Assembly (NCBI GenBank): GCA_016871595.1
Contig: VHCY01000015.1
Location: forward strand, 1-33,740
DNA: 33,740 nucleotides
Reading direction: 5' to 3'
Origin: Verrucomicrobiota bacterium
Lineage (GTDB): Bacteria > Verrucomicrobiota > Verrucomicrobiia > Opitutales > Opitutaceae
The notes below the pieces were generated by a model, which saw nothing but the letters and a program-made list of their open reading frames with translations, was not told where the DNA came from and did not search any database. Below are positions 17,587 to 25,369 of this stretch, in pieces (position 1 is the stretch's first letter; every line of letters starts with the position of its first letter). The position numbers and the translations under genes are program-made.

Positions 17587-18717
17587 ATGAAATACGTGCC
17601 CGCTCGACCGCCGCTGACGGGGGAAACCCTCGATTCCCTCTCCGCCCGGTTGCGCGAGCGCGGCGAACCCGCGTTCCGGGCCCGCCAGATCCTCGATTGG
17701 CTGTACAAAAAGCGCGTCCGCTCCTGGGAGGAGATGACCAACCTGCCCCAGCCGCTCCGCCTCTGGCTGGCGGAAACCTTCGAGCTGCTGCCCGCCCGGC
17801 TCGTGCTCAACCGTCAATCGGAGGACGTTACCGACAAGTTGCTGTTGGAGTTGGGGGATCACTCCCTGATTGAAACCGTCATCATCCGCGCCCCGCAGGA
17901 GGGCGTCGGGCTCGAGCACTCCCGGAAAACCATCTGCATCTCCACCCAGGTCGGCTGCGCGATGGCGTGCGCGTTTTGCGCCAGCGGCCTCGCGGGGCTC
18001 AGGCGCGACCTGCTCGCCGGCGAGATTGTCGCGCAACTCCTCCAAGTCTGCCACCGGGAGGACGCCCGCACCCCCCGCGCCCACGCGGAACTCGCCTCCT
18101 TCGACAACATCGTGGTGATGGGAATGGGGGAGCCACTCGCCAACTACGAAGCCACCTTGCAGGCGCTCCGGATCGTGAATGCCGACTGGGGCCTCGGCTT
18201 CGGCGCGCGGCGGATCACCCTCTCCACCAGCGGCTTGGTCCCCAAAATCCTGCGCTTGGCGGAGGAGGACCTCGGCTTCCGGCTCGCGATTTCGCTCCAC
18301 GGGGCCACGGACGAGGTCCGCGAGCGGATTATGCCGGTGAACAAGGCCTACCCGCTCGCCGAGCTGATCCCGGCCATCCGCACCTTCAGCGCCCGGCACG
18401 GCCGGATGGTCACCCTCGAATTCATCCTGATCGAGGAGGTGAACGACAGCCTGGAGCAGGCAGGCAAACTGCGGGACATCGCCCTCGACCTCCACGCGCA
18501 CGTCAACCTGATCCCCTACAACACCGTCGCCGGCCTCGACTGGCGCCGGCCCAGCCTGACCCGGCAGGAACGGTTCGCGGACGTGCTCCGCGCCGCCCGG
18601 GTCTCGGTCACCCTGCGGCGGGAGAAGGGCCACGACATCGACGCGGCCTGCGGCCAGTTGCGGCTCCGGACGGAGCGGGAAGGCCTCCCGGCGCCCCCGG
18701 CGTCGAGCCCGGCTTGA
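17587..18717 (+). CDS. rlmN: Dual-specificity 23S rRNA/tRNA adenine-C2 methyltransferase RlmN
   Basis: The 376-residue radical-SAM enzyme methylates C2 of A2503 in 23S rRNA and A37 of some tRNAs. The cluster-binding motif is CAMACAFC (Cys124, Cys128, Cys131). FDNIVVMGMGEPLANYEAT follows and is strongly diagnostic of RlmN, then ISLHGATDEVRERIMPVNK, VTLEFILIEEVND and NLIPYN. The catalytic C-terminal Cys is in DIDAACGQL at residue 355. The N-terminal helical domain (FRARQILDWLYKKRVRSWEE) matches the family. The ATG at 17587 lies 13 nt after the methyltransferase stop with a CCCGCCCGT leader and no Shine-Dalgarno. Confidence 0.96.
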   Translation: MKYVPARPPLTGETLDSLSARLRERGEPAFRARQILDWLYKKRVRSWEEMTNLPQPLRLWLAETFELLPARLVLNRQSEDVTDKLLLELGDHSLIETVIIRAPQEGVGLEHSRKTICISTQVGCAMACAFCASGLAGLRRDLLAGEIVAQLLQVCHREDARTPRAHAELASFDNIVVMGMGEPLANYEATLQALRIVNADWGLGFGARRITLSTSGLVPKILRLAEEDLGFRLAISLHGATDEVRERIMPVNKAYPLAELIPAIRTFSARHGRMVTLEFILIEEVNDSLEQAGKLRDIALDLHAHVNLIPYNTVAGLDWRRPSLTRQERFADVLRAARVSVTLRREKGHDIDAACGQLRLRTEREGLPAPPASSPA

Positions 18718-18857
18718 CCCGAATTCCCGGTTTCCGGACTTGCCCTTTTTTCTTGCACGGACCGAGCTCCTGAATTTCTCGCGTCTTTCCCGGCCGGCGG
18801 CCGTCCTACCCGGACTGCCCGGCCTCCCACCCTTTTCCTCCTCCACCCCACCCCTGT

Positions 18858-19580
18858 ATGATTGAAGTCAAAGGCTTGGTTAAAACCTACGGACCGAAGC
18901 GCGCCGTCGACGGCGTCTCCTTCTCGGTGAAGCGGGGCGACATCCTCGGCTTTCTCGGCCCCAACGGGGCGGGCAAGTCCACCACGATGAAGATGATCAC
19001 CGGATTCCTCCGGCCCAACGCGGGCTCGGCGACCGTGGACGGGATCGACGTGACGCGCGACCCGGTGGCCGTGAAGGGCAAGCTGGGATACTTGCCGGAA
19101 AGCGCGCCGGCCTATCCGGAAATGACGGTGGAGGAATTCCTCGGGTTCATCGCCGAGATCCGCGGTTACCGGACGCCGGAGGCGCGCGCGGCGCAGGTCG
19201 ACCGGGCGGTGCAGCTAACGCACCTGACCCCGGTGCGGAAGCAGACGATCGAGACCCTTTCGAAGGGCTTCAAGCAGCGCGTCGGCTTCGCGCAGGCGCT
19301 GCTCCACGACCCGGCCGTGCTGGTGCTCGACGAGCCGACCGACGGCCTCGATCCGAACCAGAAGAACGAGGTCCGCGCCCTGATCAAGGGGATGGCGGAA
19401 GCCAAGGCGGTGATCCTCTCCACGCACATCCTCGAGGAGGTGGAAGCCATCTGCAACCGCGTGATCATCATCTCGCAGGGCAAGGTGGTCGCCGACGAGA
19501 CCCCGGCGCAGATGCGGGCCCGCAAGCCCGGCGCGCGCCTCGACGAAATCTTCCGCGAACTCACCCGCGGCGACCTCTGA
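18858..19580 (+). CDS. ABC transporter ATP-binding protein (GldA-like)
   Basis: The 240-residue ATPase has Walker A GPNGAGKST (34-42), the Q-loop region KLGYLPESAPAYPEMTVEEF, signature LSKGFKQRVG near 135, Walker B VLVLDEPTDGLDP near 155-167 and the switch His in STHILEEVEAI. ABC-2 type exporters paired with GldG/DUF4340 proteins use this kind of ATPase. It is the first of four closely spaced genes (28, 20 and 26 nt gaps). The 140-nt upstream gap is pyrimidine-rich, with a TTTTTT tract at about 18747 that may end the rlmN transcript. The exported or mechanically coupled substrate is unknown. Gliding is known only for Bacteroidota Gld proteins and should not be assumed. Confidence 0.93.
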   Translation: MIEVKGLVKTYGPKRAVDGVSFSVKRGDILGFLGPNGAGKSTTMKMITGFLRPNAGSATVDGIDVTRDPVAVKGKLGYLPESAPAYPEMTVEEFLGFIAEIRGYRTPEARAAQVDRAVQLTHLTPVRKQTIETLSKGFKQRVGFAQALLHDPAVLVLDEPTDGLDPNQKNEVRALIKGMAEAKAVILSTHILEEVEAICNRVIIISQGKVVADETPAQMRARKPGARLDEIFRELTRGDL

Positions 19581-19608
19581 ACGCCCCCCCAACCCTTTCG
19601 CCCCCGCC

Positions 19609-20334
19609 ATGCGTCACATCGTTCCGATCTTCAAACGCGAGTTCCTGGGCTACTTCCGGTCGCCGGTCGCCTACGTGTTCCTGATCGCCTTCCTGTTCAT
19701 CTCGGTCTCCCTCGCCTTCTCCCGCTACGGCGGCTTCTTCCGCGCGGGCGTCGCCGGGATGGATAGCTACTTCACATTCTTCCCCTGGCTGTTCCTCTTC
19801 CTCGTGCCCGCGGTGGGGATGCGGCTCTGGTCGGAGGAGAAGCGCTCGGGCACGGTCGAACTGCTCTTCACCCTTCCGATCACCACGCTGGAGGCCGTGC
19901 TGGGCAAGTTTCTCGCCGGCTGGGCATTCCTCACCCTCGCGGTCTTGGCCAGCTTCCCGATGGCCCTCACCGTGGGCTACCTCGGGGATCCGGACTGGGG
20001 CGTGATCCTCACCACCTACCTCGGGGCGGTGCTGATGGCCGGCGGTTACCTCGGGGTCTGCACCCTCGCCTCGGCGCTGACCAAGAACCAGGTCATCAGC
20101 TTCGTCATCAGCCTCGCCGCGTGCGCCGGCCTGCTGTTCCTCGGCTTCAGCAGCTTCACCGACACGCTCGAGGGCCTGCTGCCGATGGCGCTCGCGGACG
20201 CCCTGTCGAACTTCAGCTTCATCACCCATTTCGACGCGTTCACCAAGGGGATCATCGATCCGAAGGACGTGGTCTTCTTCCTCTCCCTGATGGGCTTCAC
20301 GCTCTTCCTCAACGTGGTCGTCCTCGAACGCTGA
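19609..20334 (+). CDS. ABC-2 type transporter permease (GldF-like)
   Basis: The 241-residue membrane protein begins MRHIVPIFKREFLGYFRSPV, a typical ABC-2 permease N-terminus with the KRE...YFRSP amphipathic segment. Six membrane segments can be drawn at about 21-39, 57-73, 100-122, 131-152, 165-184 and 222-239. The EEKRSGTVELLFTLP loop between segments two and three is the conserved coupling region that contacts the ATPase. It lies between the ATPase and the GldG-like gene, so the transporter is probably two ATPase plus two permease subunits with accessory GldG and DUF4340 proteins. Confidence 0.92.
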   Translation: MRHIVPIFKREFLGYFRSPVAYVFLIAFLFISVSLAFSRYGGFFRAGVAGMDSYFTFFPWLFLFLVPAVGMRLWSEEKRSGTVELLFTLPITTLEAVLGKFLAGWAFLTLAVLASFPMALTVGYLGDPDWGVILTTYLGAVLMAGGYLGVCTLASALTKNQVISFVISLAACAGLLFLGFSSFTDTLEGLLPMALADALSNFSFITHFDAFTKGIIDPKDVVFFLSLMGFTLFLNVVVLER

Positions 20335-20354
20335 ACCGTCCCCACCTGCCGCCC

Positions 20355-22256
20355 ATGAAAGCTGGAAGCAAAACCCTCGCCATCGGCCTGCTACTCGTCG
20401 GGCTGGTCCTGATCAATTTCCTCGCCTCCTCGGTGCCCGTGCGCCTCGACGCAACGGCGGAGTCGATCTACTCCCTCTCCGAGGGCACCCGGCGCATGCT
20501 GGGACGCATCGAGGAGCAGGTCACGGTCGACCTTTACTTCACGAAGGACGCCGCCGGCCTGCCGATCGCCTACAAGAACTACGCCGCGCGCGTCCAGGAG
20601 ACCCTCCGCCAGTACGTCCGCGCCTCCCGGGGCAAGGTCACGCTCAACGTGATCAATCCGCGGCCCGACACGCCCGAGGAGGAGAAGGCCACCGCCGCCG
20701 GCCTGACCCCGCAAGTCGCCCAGCAGGGCGGGGAACAGTTCTTCTTCGGCCTCGTGGTCACGCAGGTCGACCAGCAGAAGAACATTCCCGCCTTCACCCC
20801 CCAGCGGGAGCCGTTCCTCGAGTATGACCTGTCCAAGCTGATCTACTCCGTGCAGCAGCTGGACAAGCGGAAGCTCGGTCTGATCACGAGCCTGCCGCTC
20901 CAGGGCACCAGCCCGCAGGAAATGCAGATGATGATGATGATGCGCCGGCAGCCGCAACCCGCGCAGATGGTCATCACGGAGCTGGAGCAGTCCTTCCAGG
21001 TGGTGACCGTGGAGGCCTCCGCGACGGAGCTGCCGGCCGGCCTCGACGTGCTGCTCATCGCCCACCCCCAGGGCGTCTCGCCGCGCCTGCAGTACGCGAT
21101 CGACCAGTTCCTCCTCGGCGGGAAGCCGGTGATCGTGGCCGTCGATCCCTCGTCCCAGCACTTCAAGCGGCAGAGCAACCCGCAGCAGATGATGATGGGT
21201 GGCGGGGTCCAGAACGTCTCCAGCGACCTCTCCGTCCTCCTCGGCGCGTACGAGGTGGCCTATGACTCCCAAAAGGTCATCGGTGACCTCGAGAACGCGA
21301 CCCAGGTCCAGACCGGCGGCGGCGGCATCGCGCGCTTCCCGGTGTGGATCAGCCTGGCCGGGCGCGCCCCGTTCAACTCCAAGTCGCAGGCCACCGCGCA
21401 GCTCAACTCGGTGATGTTCATCGAGCCCGGCAGCGTGGCCCACAAGGCCGGCGGCTCGCTCACCTTCACCCCGCTGATCGAGACCTCCGCCCAGACCGGC
21501 GATATGCCGAGCATGATGCTCCAGTTCGCCCAGCCCGACGACGTCGCCAAGCAGCTGACGCCCAGCGGCCGCAAGACCGTCGCCGCGCTGGTGACGGGCA
21601 AATTCAAGAGCGCCTTCCCCGACGGCGCGCCCAAGGACGAAAAGCCGGCGGACGCCCCGGGCGCCCCCACCCCGCCCGCCCCCCCTCCCGCCGGCGAGGG
21701 GCTGAAGGAGTCGAAGACCACGTCCACCCTGTTCGTCATCGCGGACACGGACTGGCTTTTCGACGACTACAGCGTCCGCAAGTTCAACTTCTTCGGGCAG
21801 ACCGCCGCCCAGCCCCTCAACGACAACCTCGCCCTCGCGGCGAACACCGTGGAGTTGCTCGGCGGTTCCCCGGACCTGATCTCCATCCGCGGCAAGGGTT
21901 CATCGATCCGCCCCTTCACCGTGGTGCGGAAGATGGAGGCCGCCGCGCAGCAGCAGTACCAGTCGAAGCTCACCGAGCTCGATGGCCGGCTGCAGCAGGT
22001 GCAGACGAAGTTGACCGAGCTCCAGGGCAAGAAGGGCGAGGGCAACCGCCTCGTCGCCACGCCCGATATGGCCAAGGCCATCGAGGACTTCCAGAAACAG
22101 CAGGCGAAGATCCGCGGGGAACGCCGGGAGATCCGGCGGGCCCTGCGCGAGGACATCGACCGCCTCGAGAACCGCCTGCTCGTGCTGAACCTGCTCGGGA
22201 CGCCCCTCCTCATCGGCGGCTTCGGGATCTGGTTCTACCGTAACCGGAAGAAGTAA
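20355..22256 (+). CDS. GldG-family ABC transport auxiliary protein
   Basis: The ATG at 20355 gives 633 residues. An N-terminal membrane segment (about 7-25) is followed by the GldG-type periplasmic region with LDATAESIYSLSEGTRRML, VTVDLYFTKDAAGLPIAYKN and the DUF4350-like ALDVLLIAHPQG-style core (seen as LDVLLIAHPQGVSPRLQYAI). A low-complexity proline/alanine linker lies near 435-455, a coiled coil of about 60 residues near 530-600, and a second membrane segment (LLVLNLLGTPLLIGGFGIWF) just before the basic C-terminus. Five consecutive Met codons occur at 20928-20942 and a QQMMMGGG later, both unusual. It is third in the ABC cassette and acts on the outer face of the inner membrane; its mechanism is unknown. 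Confidence 0.9.
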   Translation: MKAGSKTLAIGLLLVGLVLINFLASSVPVRLDATAESIYSLSEGTRRMLGRIEEQVTVDLYFTKDAAGLPIAYKNYAARVQETLRQYVRASRGKVTLNVINPRPDTPEEEKATAAGLTPQVAQQGGEQFFFGLVVTQVDQQKNIPAFTPQREPFLEYDLSKLIYSVQQLDKRKLGLITSLPLQGTSPQEMQMMMMMRRQPQPAQMVITELEQSFQVVTVEASATELPAGLDVLLIAHPQGVSPRLQYAIDQFLLGGKPVIVAVDPSSQHFKRQSNPQQMMMGGGVQNVSSDLSVLLGAYEVAYDSQKVIGDLENATQVQTGGGGIARFPVWISLAGRAPFNSKSQATAQLNSVMFIEPGSVAHKAGGSLTFTPLIETSAQTGDMPSMMLQFAQPDDVAKQLTPSGRKTVAALVTGKFKSAFPDGAPKDEKPADAPGAPTPPAPPPAGEGLKESKTTSTLFVIADTDWLFDDYSVRKFNFFGQTAAQPLNDNLALAANTVELLGGSPDLISIRGKGSSIRPFTVVRKMEAAAQQQYQSKLTELDGRLQQVQTKLTELQGKKGEGNRLVATPDMAKAIEDFQKQQAKIRGERREIRRALREDIDRLENRLLVLNLLGTPLLIGGFGIWFYRNRKK

Positions 22257-22282
22257 GCCGCCGCCCAAACGCACCCACCGCG

Positions 22283-23464
22283 ATGAAACTCAAGTCCCTC
22301 GTCGTTGCCGTCCTCGTCCTCGCCGCGCTCTCCGGCGGCGCCTACCTCCTGAACCGCCCCGCCCCGCCCCCGGCGGCGGACGCCCGTCTCCAGCAGCCCC
22401 TCGTCGCCGCGAACCTGATCGAGCAGGCGGCCCGCGTGCGCCTTTCCGACGCCGGCAAGACCGTCGAGCTGGCCCGGCAGGCGGATGGCACCTGGAAGGT
22501 GCCGAGTTACCACGATATGGCCGCCGACTTCAGCAAGCTCTCCGGCTTCGTCGGCAACCTCACCGAGGCCAAGCTGCAGCGCCTCGTGACCTCGAACCCC
22601 GAGCGGATCGCCCGCCTCGAGTTCAAGGACACGAAGATCGAACTGCTCGGCGCGGACGGCAAAGCCACCTTTTCCGCCACGCTGGGGAAAAATCCCGACA
22701 CCGGCGGCGGCCGCTTCGTCCGCTTCGGCGACGAGAACAAGGCCTACCTCGCCAGCCTGAACGCCTGGATCGACGGCGAAGCGCGCAACTGGGCCAACCC
22801 GGAGCTGATCAGCCTCAAGCTGGACGACCTCGCGCGCGTGGAGATCCCGTTCGCCGAGGGCGGCCCCCTCGTCGTCTCGCGGGCCAAGAAGGAGGATGCC
22901 TGGACCGCCGACCGCACGCCGGAAGGCCAGCGCGTGAAGGCCGACAAGATCGGCTCGCTCCTCAGCACGCTCGCCACCGTGCGCTTCACCGAGTCGACGG
23001 CGACCGATGACGCCAACGCGACGGCGGCGAAGGCCAACCAGCGCACCTTCAAGGTCACGACGTTCGACAACAAGACCGTGACCCTCGCCCTCGGCCGAAA
23101 GCCCGAGGAGAAGAAGCTCAAGGCGCCCACCCCGGGCGCGGACGGCAAGAGCGGCCCGGCCGCCCTCGGCAGCGTGGCCGATCTGGCGAAGAAGGATGAC
23201 GCGAAGGCCGGGGAACCCAGGAAGGACGACAAACCCTTGGCGCCGGAATTCGAGACCATCCCCGCCGGACCGGTGTTCGCGCACATCGCGCACAGCGAGG
23301 GCAGCCAGCCGATCAACGCCCTGATGCAGAAGCGCGCGTTTCAGATCGCCGAATACTCCTTCACCAGCCTGCCCCAGAAGCCGGAGGAAATGTTCGAGCC
23401 GATCCCGCCACCCGCCCCGGCACCGGTGGCCGCCCCGCCGGCCGAGGCCCCGAAAAAACCGTGA
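22283..23464 (+). CDS. DUF4340 domain-containing protein
   Basis: The 393-residue protein has an N-terminal membrane anchor (MKLKSLVVAVLVLAALSGGA) and DUF4340 sequence: DADGTWKVPS-like QADGTWKVPSYHDMAADFSK, LSGFVGNLTEAKLQRLVTSN, ARLEFKDTKIELLGADGK and WIDGEARNWANPELISLKLD. The C-terminus is low-complexity Lys/Pro/Ala (PPAPAPVAAPPAEAPKKP). DUF4340 genes regularly follow GldG-like genes, as here (26 nt gap), and probably form part of the same envelope complex. The gene is closed by a strong terminator six bases after its stop. Confidence 0.9.
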   Translation: MKLKSLVVAVLVLAALSGGAYLLNRPAPPPAADARLQQPLVAANLIEQAARVRLSDAGKTVELARQADGTWKVPSYHDMAADFSKLSGFVGNLTEAKLQRLVTSNPERIARLEFKDTKIELLGADGKATFSATLGKNPDTGGGRFVRFGDENKAYLASLNAWIDGEARNWANPELISLKLDDLARVEIPFAEGGPLVVSRAKKEDAWTADRTPEGQRVKADKIGSLLSTLATVRFTESTATDDANATAAKANQRTFKVTTFDNKTVTLALGRKPEEKKLKAPTPGADGKSGPAALGSVADLAKKDDAKAGEPRKDDKPLAPEFETIPAGPVFAHIAHSEGSQPINALMQKRAFQIAEYSFTSLPQKPEEMFEPIPPPAPAPVAAPPAEAPKKP

Positions 23465-23469
23465 ACCCC

Positions 23470-23502
23470 GCGGCCCGGCCAATCGCCGGGCCGCTTCGTT
23501 TT
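23470..23502 (+). terminator. Strong intrinsic terminator of the ABC/GldG/DUF4340 operon
   Basis: A perfect 10-bp stem (GCGGCCCGGC with GCCGGGCCGC, loop CAATC) is followed by TTCGTTTT. It begins 6 nt after the DUF4340 stop codon. It is the best intrinsic terminator in the window. Confidence 0.85.
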
Positions 23503-23602
23503 CCACCCTTCCCACCGACCGCCCGCGCCCGTCGCCGGGCCGGACAAAACCCGGTTCGGGGCCCCGGGGCGGTAAAACTACCCGCCAGCCCGTCCTTTAC
23601 AC

Positions 23603-23634
23603 GCATCAACGATTCCGTATGCGTTGATGCATCA
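23603..23634. promoter_or_regulatory. Inverted repeat at the metF start, probable operator
   Basis: GCATCAACG (23603-23611) and CGTTGATGC (23622-23630) are perfect inverted arms around a 10-nt spacer. The right arm overlaps a perfect palindrome TGATGCATCA (23625-23634) that ends 5 nt before the metF ATG. A TTTACA at 23596-23601 could be a -35 box with a weak TATGCG at 23618-23623. If so, a bound protein would cover the promoter. ATCAA/TTGAT half-sites recall ArsR-type methionine-cycle repressors, but that link is only an inference. An RNA hairpin covering the start region is the alternative. Confidence 0.5.
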
Positions 23635-23639
23635 GCTTT

Positions 23640-24518
23640 ATGAACCCCGATCGACCGATTGCCGAACTTTTCGCCCGCGGCCGTCCCCTGCGCTCGCTGG
23701 AGTTCTTCCCGCCGAAGGACGACGCCGGAGTCGCAGCCCTGCGCGGCACGGCGGAAGCGTTGCGTCGGATGGGTCCGGACTTCGTTTCGGTCACTTACGG
23801 CGCGGGCGGCACCACTAGGGATCGGACGGCGCAGGTGAGCGCGCTGCTCAAGGGTGAGTTCGGGTTCACGGTGATGCCGCATCTGACCTGCGTCGGGCAC
23901 ACCCGGGGCGAATTGGAGACGCTGGCCGATCAGATCCACGCGCAAGGGTTCCGCAATATTATGACCCTGCGGGGTGATCCGCCGAAGGGCGCCACCTCCT
24001 TTCCGGTGCTGCCCGACGGCTTCCGGCACGCCGCGGAGCTGGTCGCCCTCCTGAAACGCCGCCAGCCGGACTTCTGCCTGGGCGTGGCTGGCTACCCCGA
24101 GAAACACCCGGAGGCGCCCTCCCTCGAGGCCGACCTCACGCACCTCAAGCGCAAGGTGGACGCCGGCGCGGACTTCATCACCACGCAGCTGTTCTTCGAC
24201 AACGCGGTCTACTACCGCTTCGTGGAGCGCTGCCGCGCCGAGGGCATCACCGTGCCCATCGTGCCCGGGATTATGCCGGTGCTTTCCCTGAAGCAAATTC
24301 AGCGCTTCACGCAGCTCTGCGGTTCCACGCTGCCGAAGCCATTGACGGCGCGCCTAGAGGTTGCGGCGGACAATCCGGACGTCGTGGAAATGGTCGGGAT
24401 CGACTGGGCGCTGCATCAAATCCGCGGGCTGCTCGCCAACGGCGCGCCCGGCTACCACCTCTACATCCTCAATCGCGCGCGCGGCGCCCTCGCCCTCTCC
24501 GCCGGCCTCGCCGCCTGA
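23640..24518 (+). CDS. metF: 5,10-methylenetetrahydrofolate reductase
   Basis: The 292-residue product is a TIM-barrel flavoenzyme that reduces 5,10-methylene-THF to 5-methyl-THF for methionine synthesis. Motifs are SLEFFPPKDDAG with the catalytic Glu, PDFVSVTYGAGGTTRDRT, PHLTCVGHTRGEL, NIMTLRGDPPKG, GADFITTQLFFDN and VPIVPGIMPVLS. Length matches bacterial MetF (about 296). The ATG at 23640 has no Shine-Dalgarno and lies directly after the inverted-repeat operator, so the transcript leader is likely very short. The gene stands alone, separated from the ABC cassette by a terminator and convergent with the SUI1-type gene. Confidence 0.95.
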   Translation: MNPDRPIAELFARGRPLRSLEFFPPKDDAGVAALRGTAEALRRMGPDFVSVTYGAGGTTRDRTAQVSALLKGEFGFTVMPHLTCVGHTRGELETLADQIHAQGFRNIMTLRGDPPKGATSFPVLPDGFRHAAELVALLKRRQPDFCLGVAGYPEKHPEAPSLEADLTHLKRKVDAGADFITTQLFFDNAVYYRFVERCRAEGITVPIVPGIMPVLSLKQIQRFTQLCGSTLPKPLTARLEVAADNPDVVEMVGIDWALHQIRGLLANGAPGYHLYILNRARGALALSAGLAA

Positions 24519-24528
24519 GCGGGGACTT

Positions 24529-24544
24529 TCCGCCCGGAGGCGGA
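24529..24544. other. Hairpin between convergent metF and SUI1-type gene
   Basis: TCCGCC-CGGA-GGCGGA is a perfect 6-bp stem with a 4-nt loop inside the 40-nt gap between the two convergent stops. There is no T tract on either strand, so it is not a standard intrinsic terminator, but the position suggests a transcript end. Confidence 0.3.
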
Positions 24545-24558
24545 CCGGGGCGGGTCAG

Positions 24559-24942
24559 TCATCCCCCGGCCATCACTGGCCGGAATCCGGCCTCCGTCAG
24601 GACCTGGGCCACCATTTCCCGGTGATCACCTTGGATCTCGATCCGCCCCTCCTTGACCGTACCCCCGGTGCCGCACGCGGTCCGGATCCGCTTCGCCAAC
24701 TGCTCCTTTTCGGGCAACCCGATGCCGACGAAGCCGTCCGCCACCGTCACCGTCTTGCCCGCCCGTCCGCCGGTCTCGCGGCGGACGTCGACGCGCCCGC
24801 GGTTCCGGGCCGGCGCGGCCTCGATTTTGGGCGCGGCCGGCGGCGGCGGAGTCCCGAGGGGGAGTCCGCTGGCGCTCAGCTTCGCGAACGGATTTTGCGC
24901 GAGCCCGCTCCCGCCGTCCGTGGGGACGTTGTCGCGGTTCAC
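24559..24942 (-). CDS. SUI1/YciH-type translation factor-like protein
   Basis: The 127-residue protein has a low-complexity N-terminal half (Ala/Pro-rich, about 1-60) and a C-terminal SUI1 (eIF1-like) domain: VDVRRETGGRAGKTVTVADG, then LAKRIRTACGTGGTVKEGRI, IEIQGDHREMVAQVLTEAGF. TACGTGGTVK is the typical SUI1 signature. Bacterial YciH proteins are thought to affect start-codon selection or stress translation. The start is GTG at 24942, chosen because it overlaps the upstream gene stop as GTGA and because GGGAGGGAAG lies just upstream as a Shine-Dalgarno. An ATG at 24972 would add ten residues. Confidence 0.88.
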   Translation of the reverse strand: MNRDNVPTDGGSGLAQNPFAKLSASGLPLGTPPPPAAPKIEAAPARNRGRVDVRRETGGRAGKTVTVADGFVGIGLPEKEQLAKRIRTACGTGGTVKEGRIEIQGDHREMVAQVLTEAGFRPVMAGG

Positions 24943-25187
24943 CGTTCTTCCCTCCCCGCGCGCCCGCCGCAACGTCCAACCGGGATATCCCCGGCGCCCC
25001 CTAAAAAGAGCAGGGCCTTGGCGTAGCTCCGCTGCTCCAAGAAGTGCACGAGTTGCGGGTGCAGCCCCGCCCGGTTAGCCTCCAGCACCGACTCGACCGC
25101 GTCCATCGCGGCGTTGATACCGGGGCCATCCCCATCCTTAATCGCTGTCATCAATCGATTTAGGTGATCCTTCAGCGGGTCGAGCAT
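24939..25187 (-). CDS. Small conserved-looking protein coupled to the SUI1-type gene
   Basis: The 82-residue product (MLDPLKDHLNRLMTAIKDGD...) has two predicted amphipathic helices with NAAMDAVESVLEANRAGLHP and QLVHFLEQRSYAKALLFLGG, then a Gly/Arg-rich tail. I do not recognise a named domain. The helical part reads like a real protein and not like shadow sequence, and its stop overlaps the next GTG by 4 nt. This suggests the two proteins are made together, possibly in translation-related work. The leader is pyrimidine-rich (TTCTCCTCTTCCCCGCCC). It is divergent from sucA. Confidence 0.75.
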   Translation of the reverse strand: MLDPLKDHLNRLMTAIKDGDGPGINAAMDAVESVLEANRAGLHPQLVHFLEQRSYAKALLFLGGAGDIPVGRCGGRAGREER

Positions 25188-25211
25188 GGGCGGGGAAGAG
25201 GAGAATGCTTA

Positions 25212-25246
25212 TCCGCCTGCTACGGATGTTAAGCGCGATTGCAATC
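25212..25246. promoter_or_regulatory. Palindromes in the sucA divergent gap
   Basis: The 182-nt gap between the small minus-strand gene and sucA holds ATCCG-N7-CGGAT (25212-25228) and a perfect 10-bp palindrome GATTGCAATC (25237-25246). Either could bind a regulator of sucA or of the small operon. No convincing -35/-10 pair was found. The rest of the gap, up to 25369, is GC-rich with one T6 tract at about 25305. Confidence 0.25.
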
Positions 25247-25369
25247 CCCCTGGAAGTCCGGCCGCCGCTTGAGCCACCGCCCGGGTCGTGGTTGGATCGC
25301 CGCCCTTTTTTCCCGTTGGGTCCCGGGCGTGCTCGCTCCGGCCTGCCGTGGAATCTCCCTCTCCCTCGC

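Noticed and set aside
17380-18846. Long minus-strand frame antisense to rlmN
   Set aside because: RlmN motifs on the plus strand are complete, and the antisense product has no domain.
18718-18857. Riboswitch or small RNA in the 140-nt gap before the ABC operon
   Set aside because: The gap is pyrimidine-rich, with a weak CCGG-TTT-CCGG hairpin and a T6 tract. No known riboswitch pattern was recognised.
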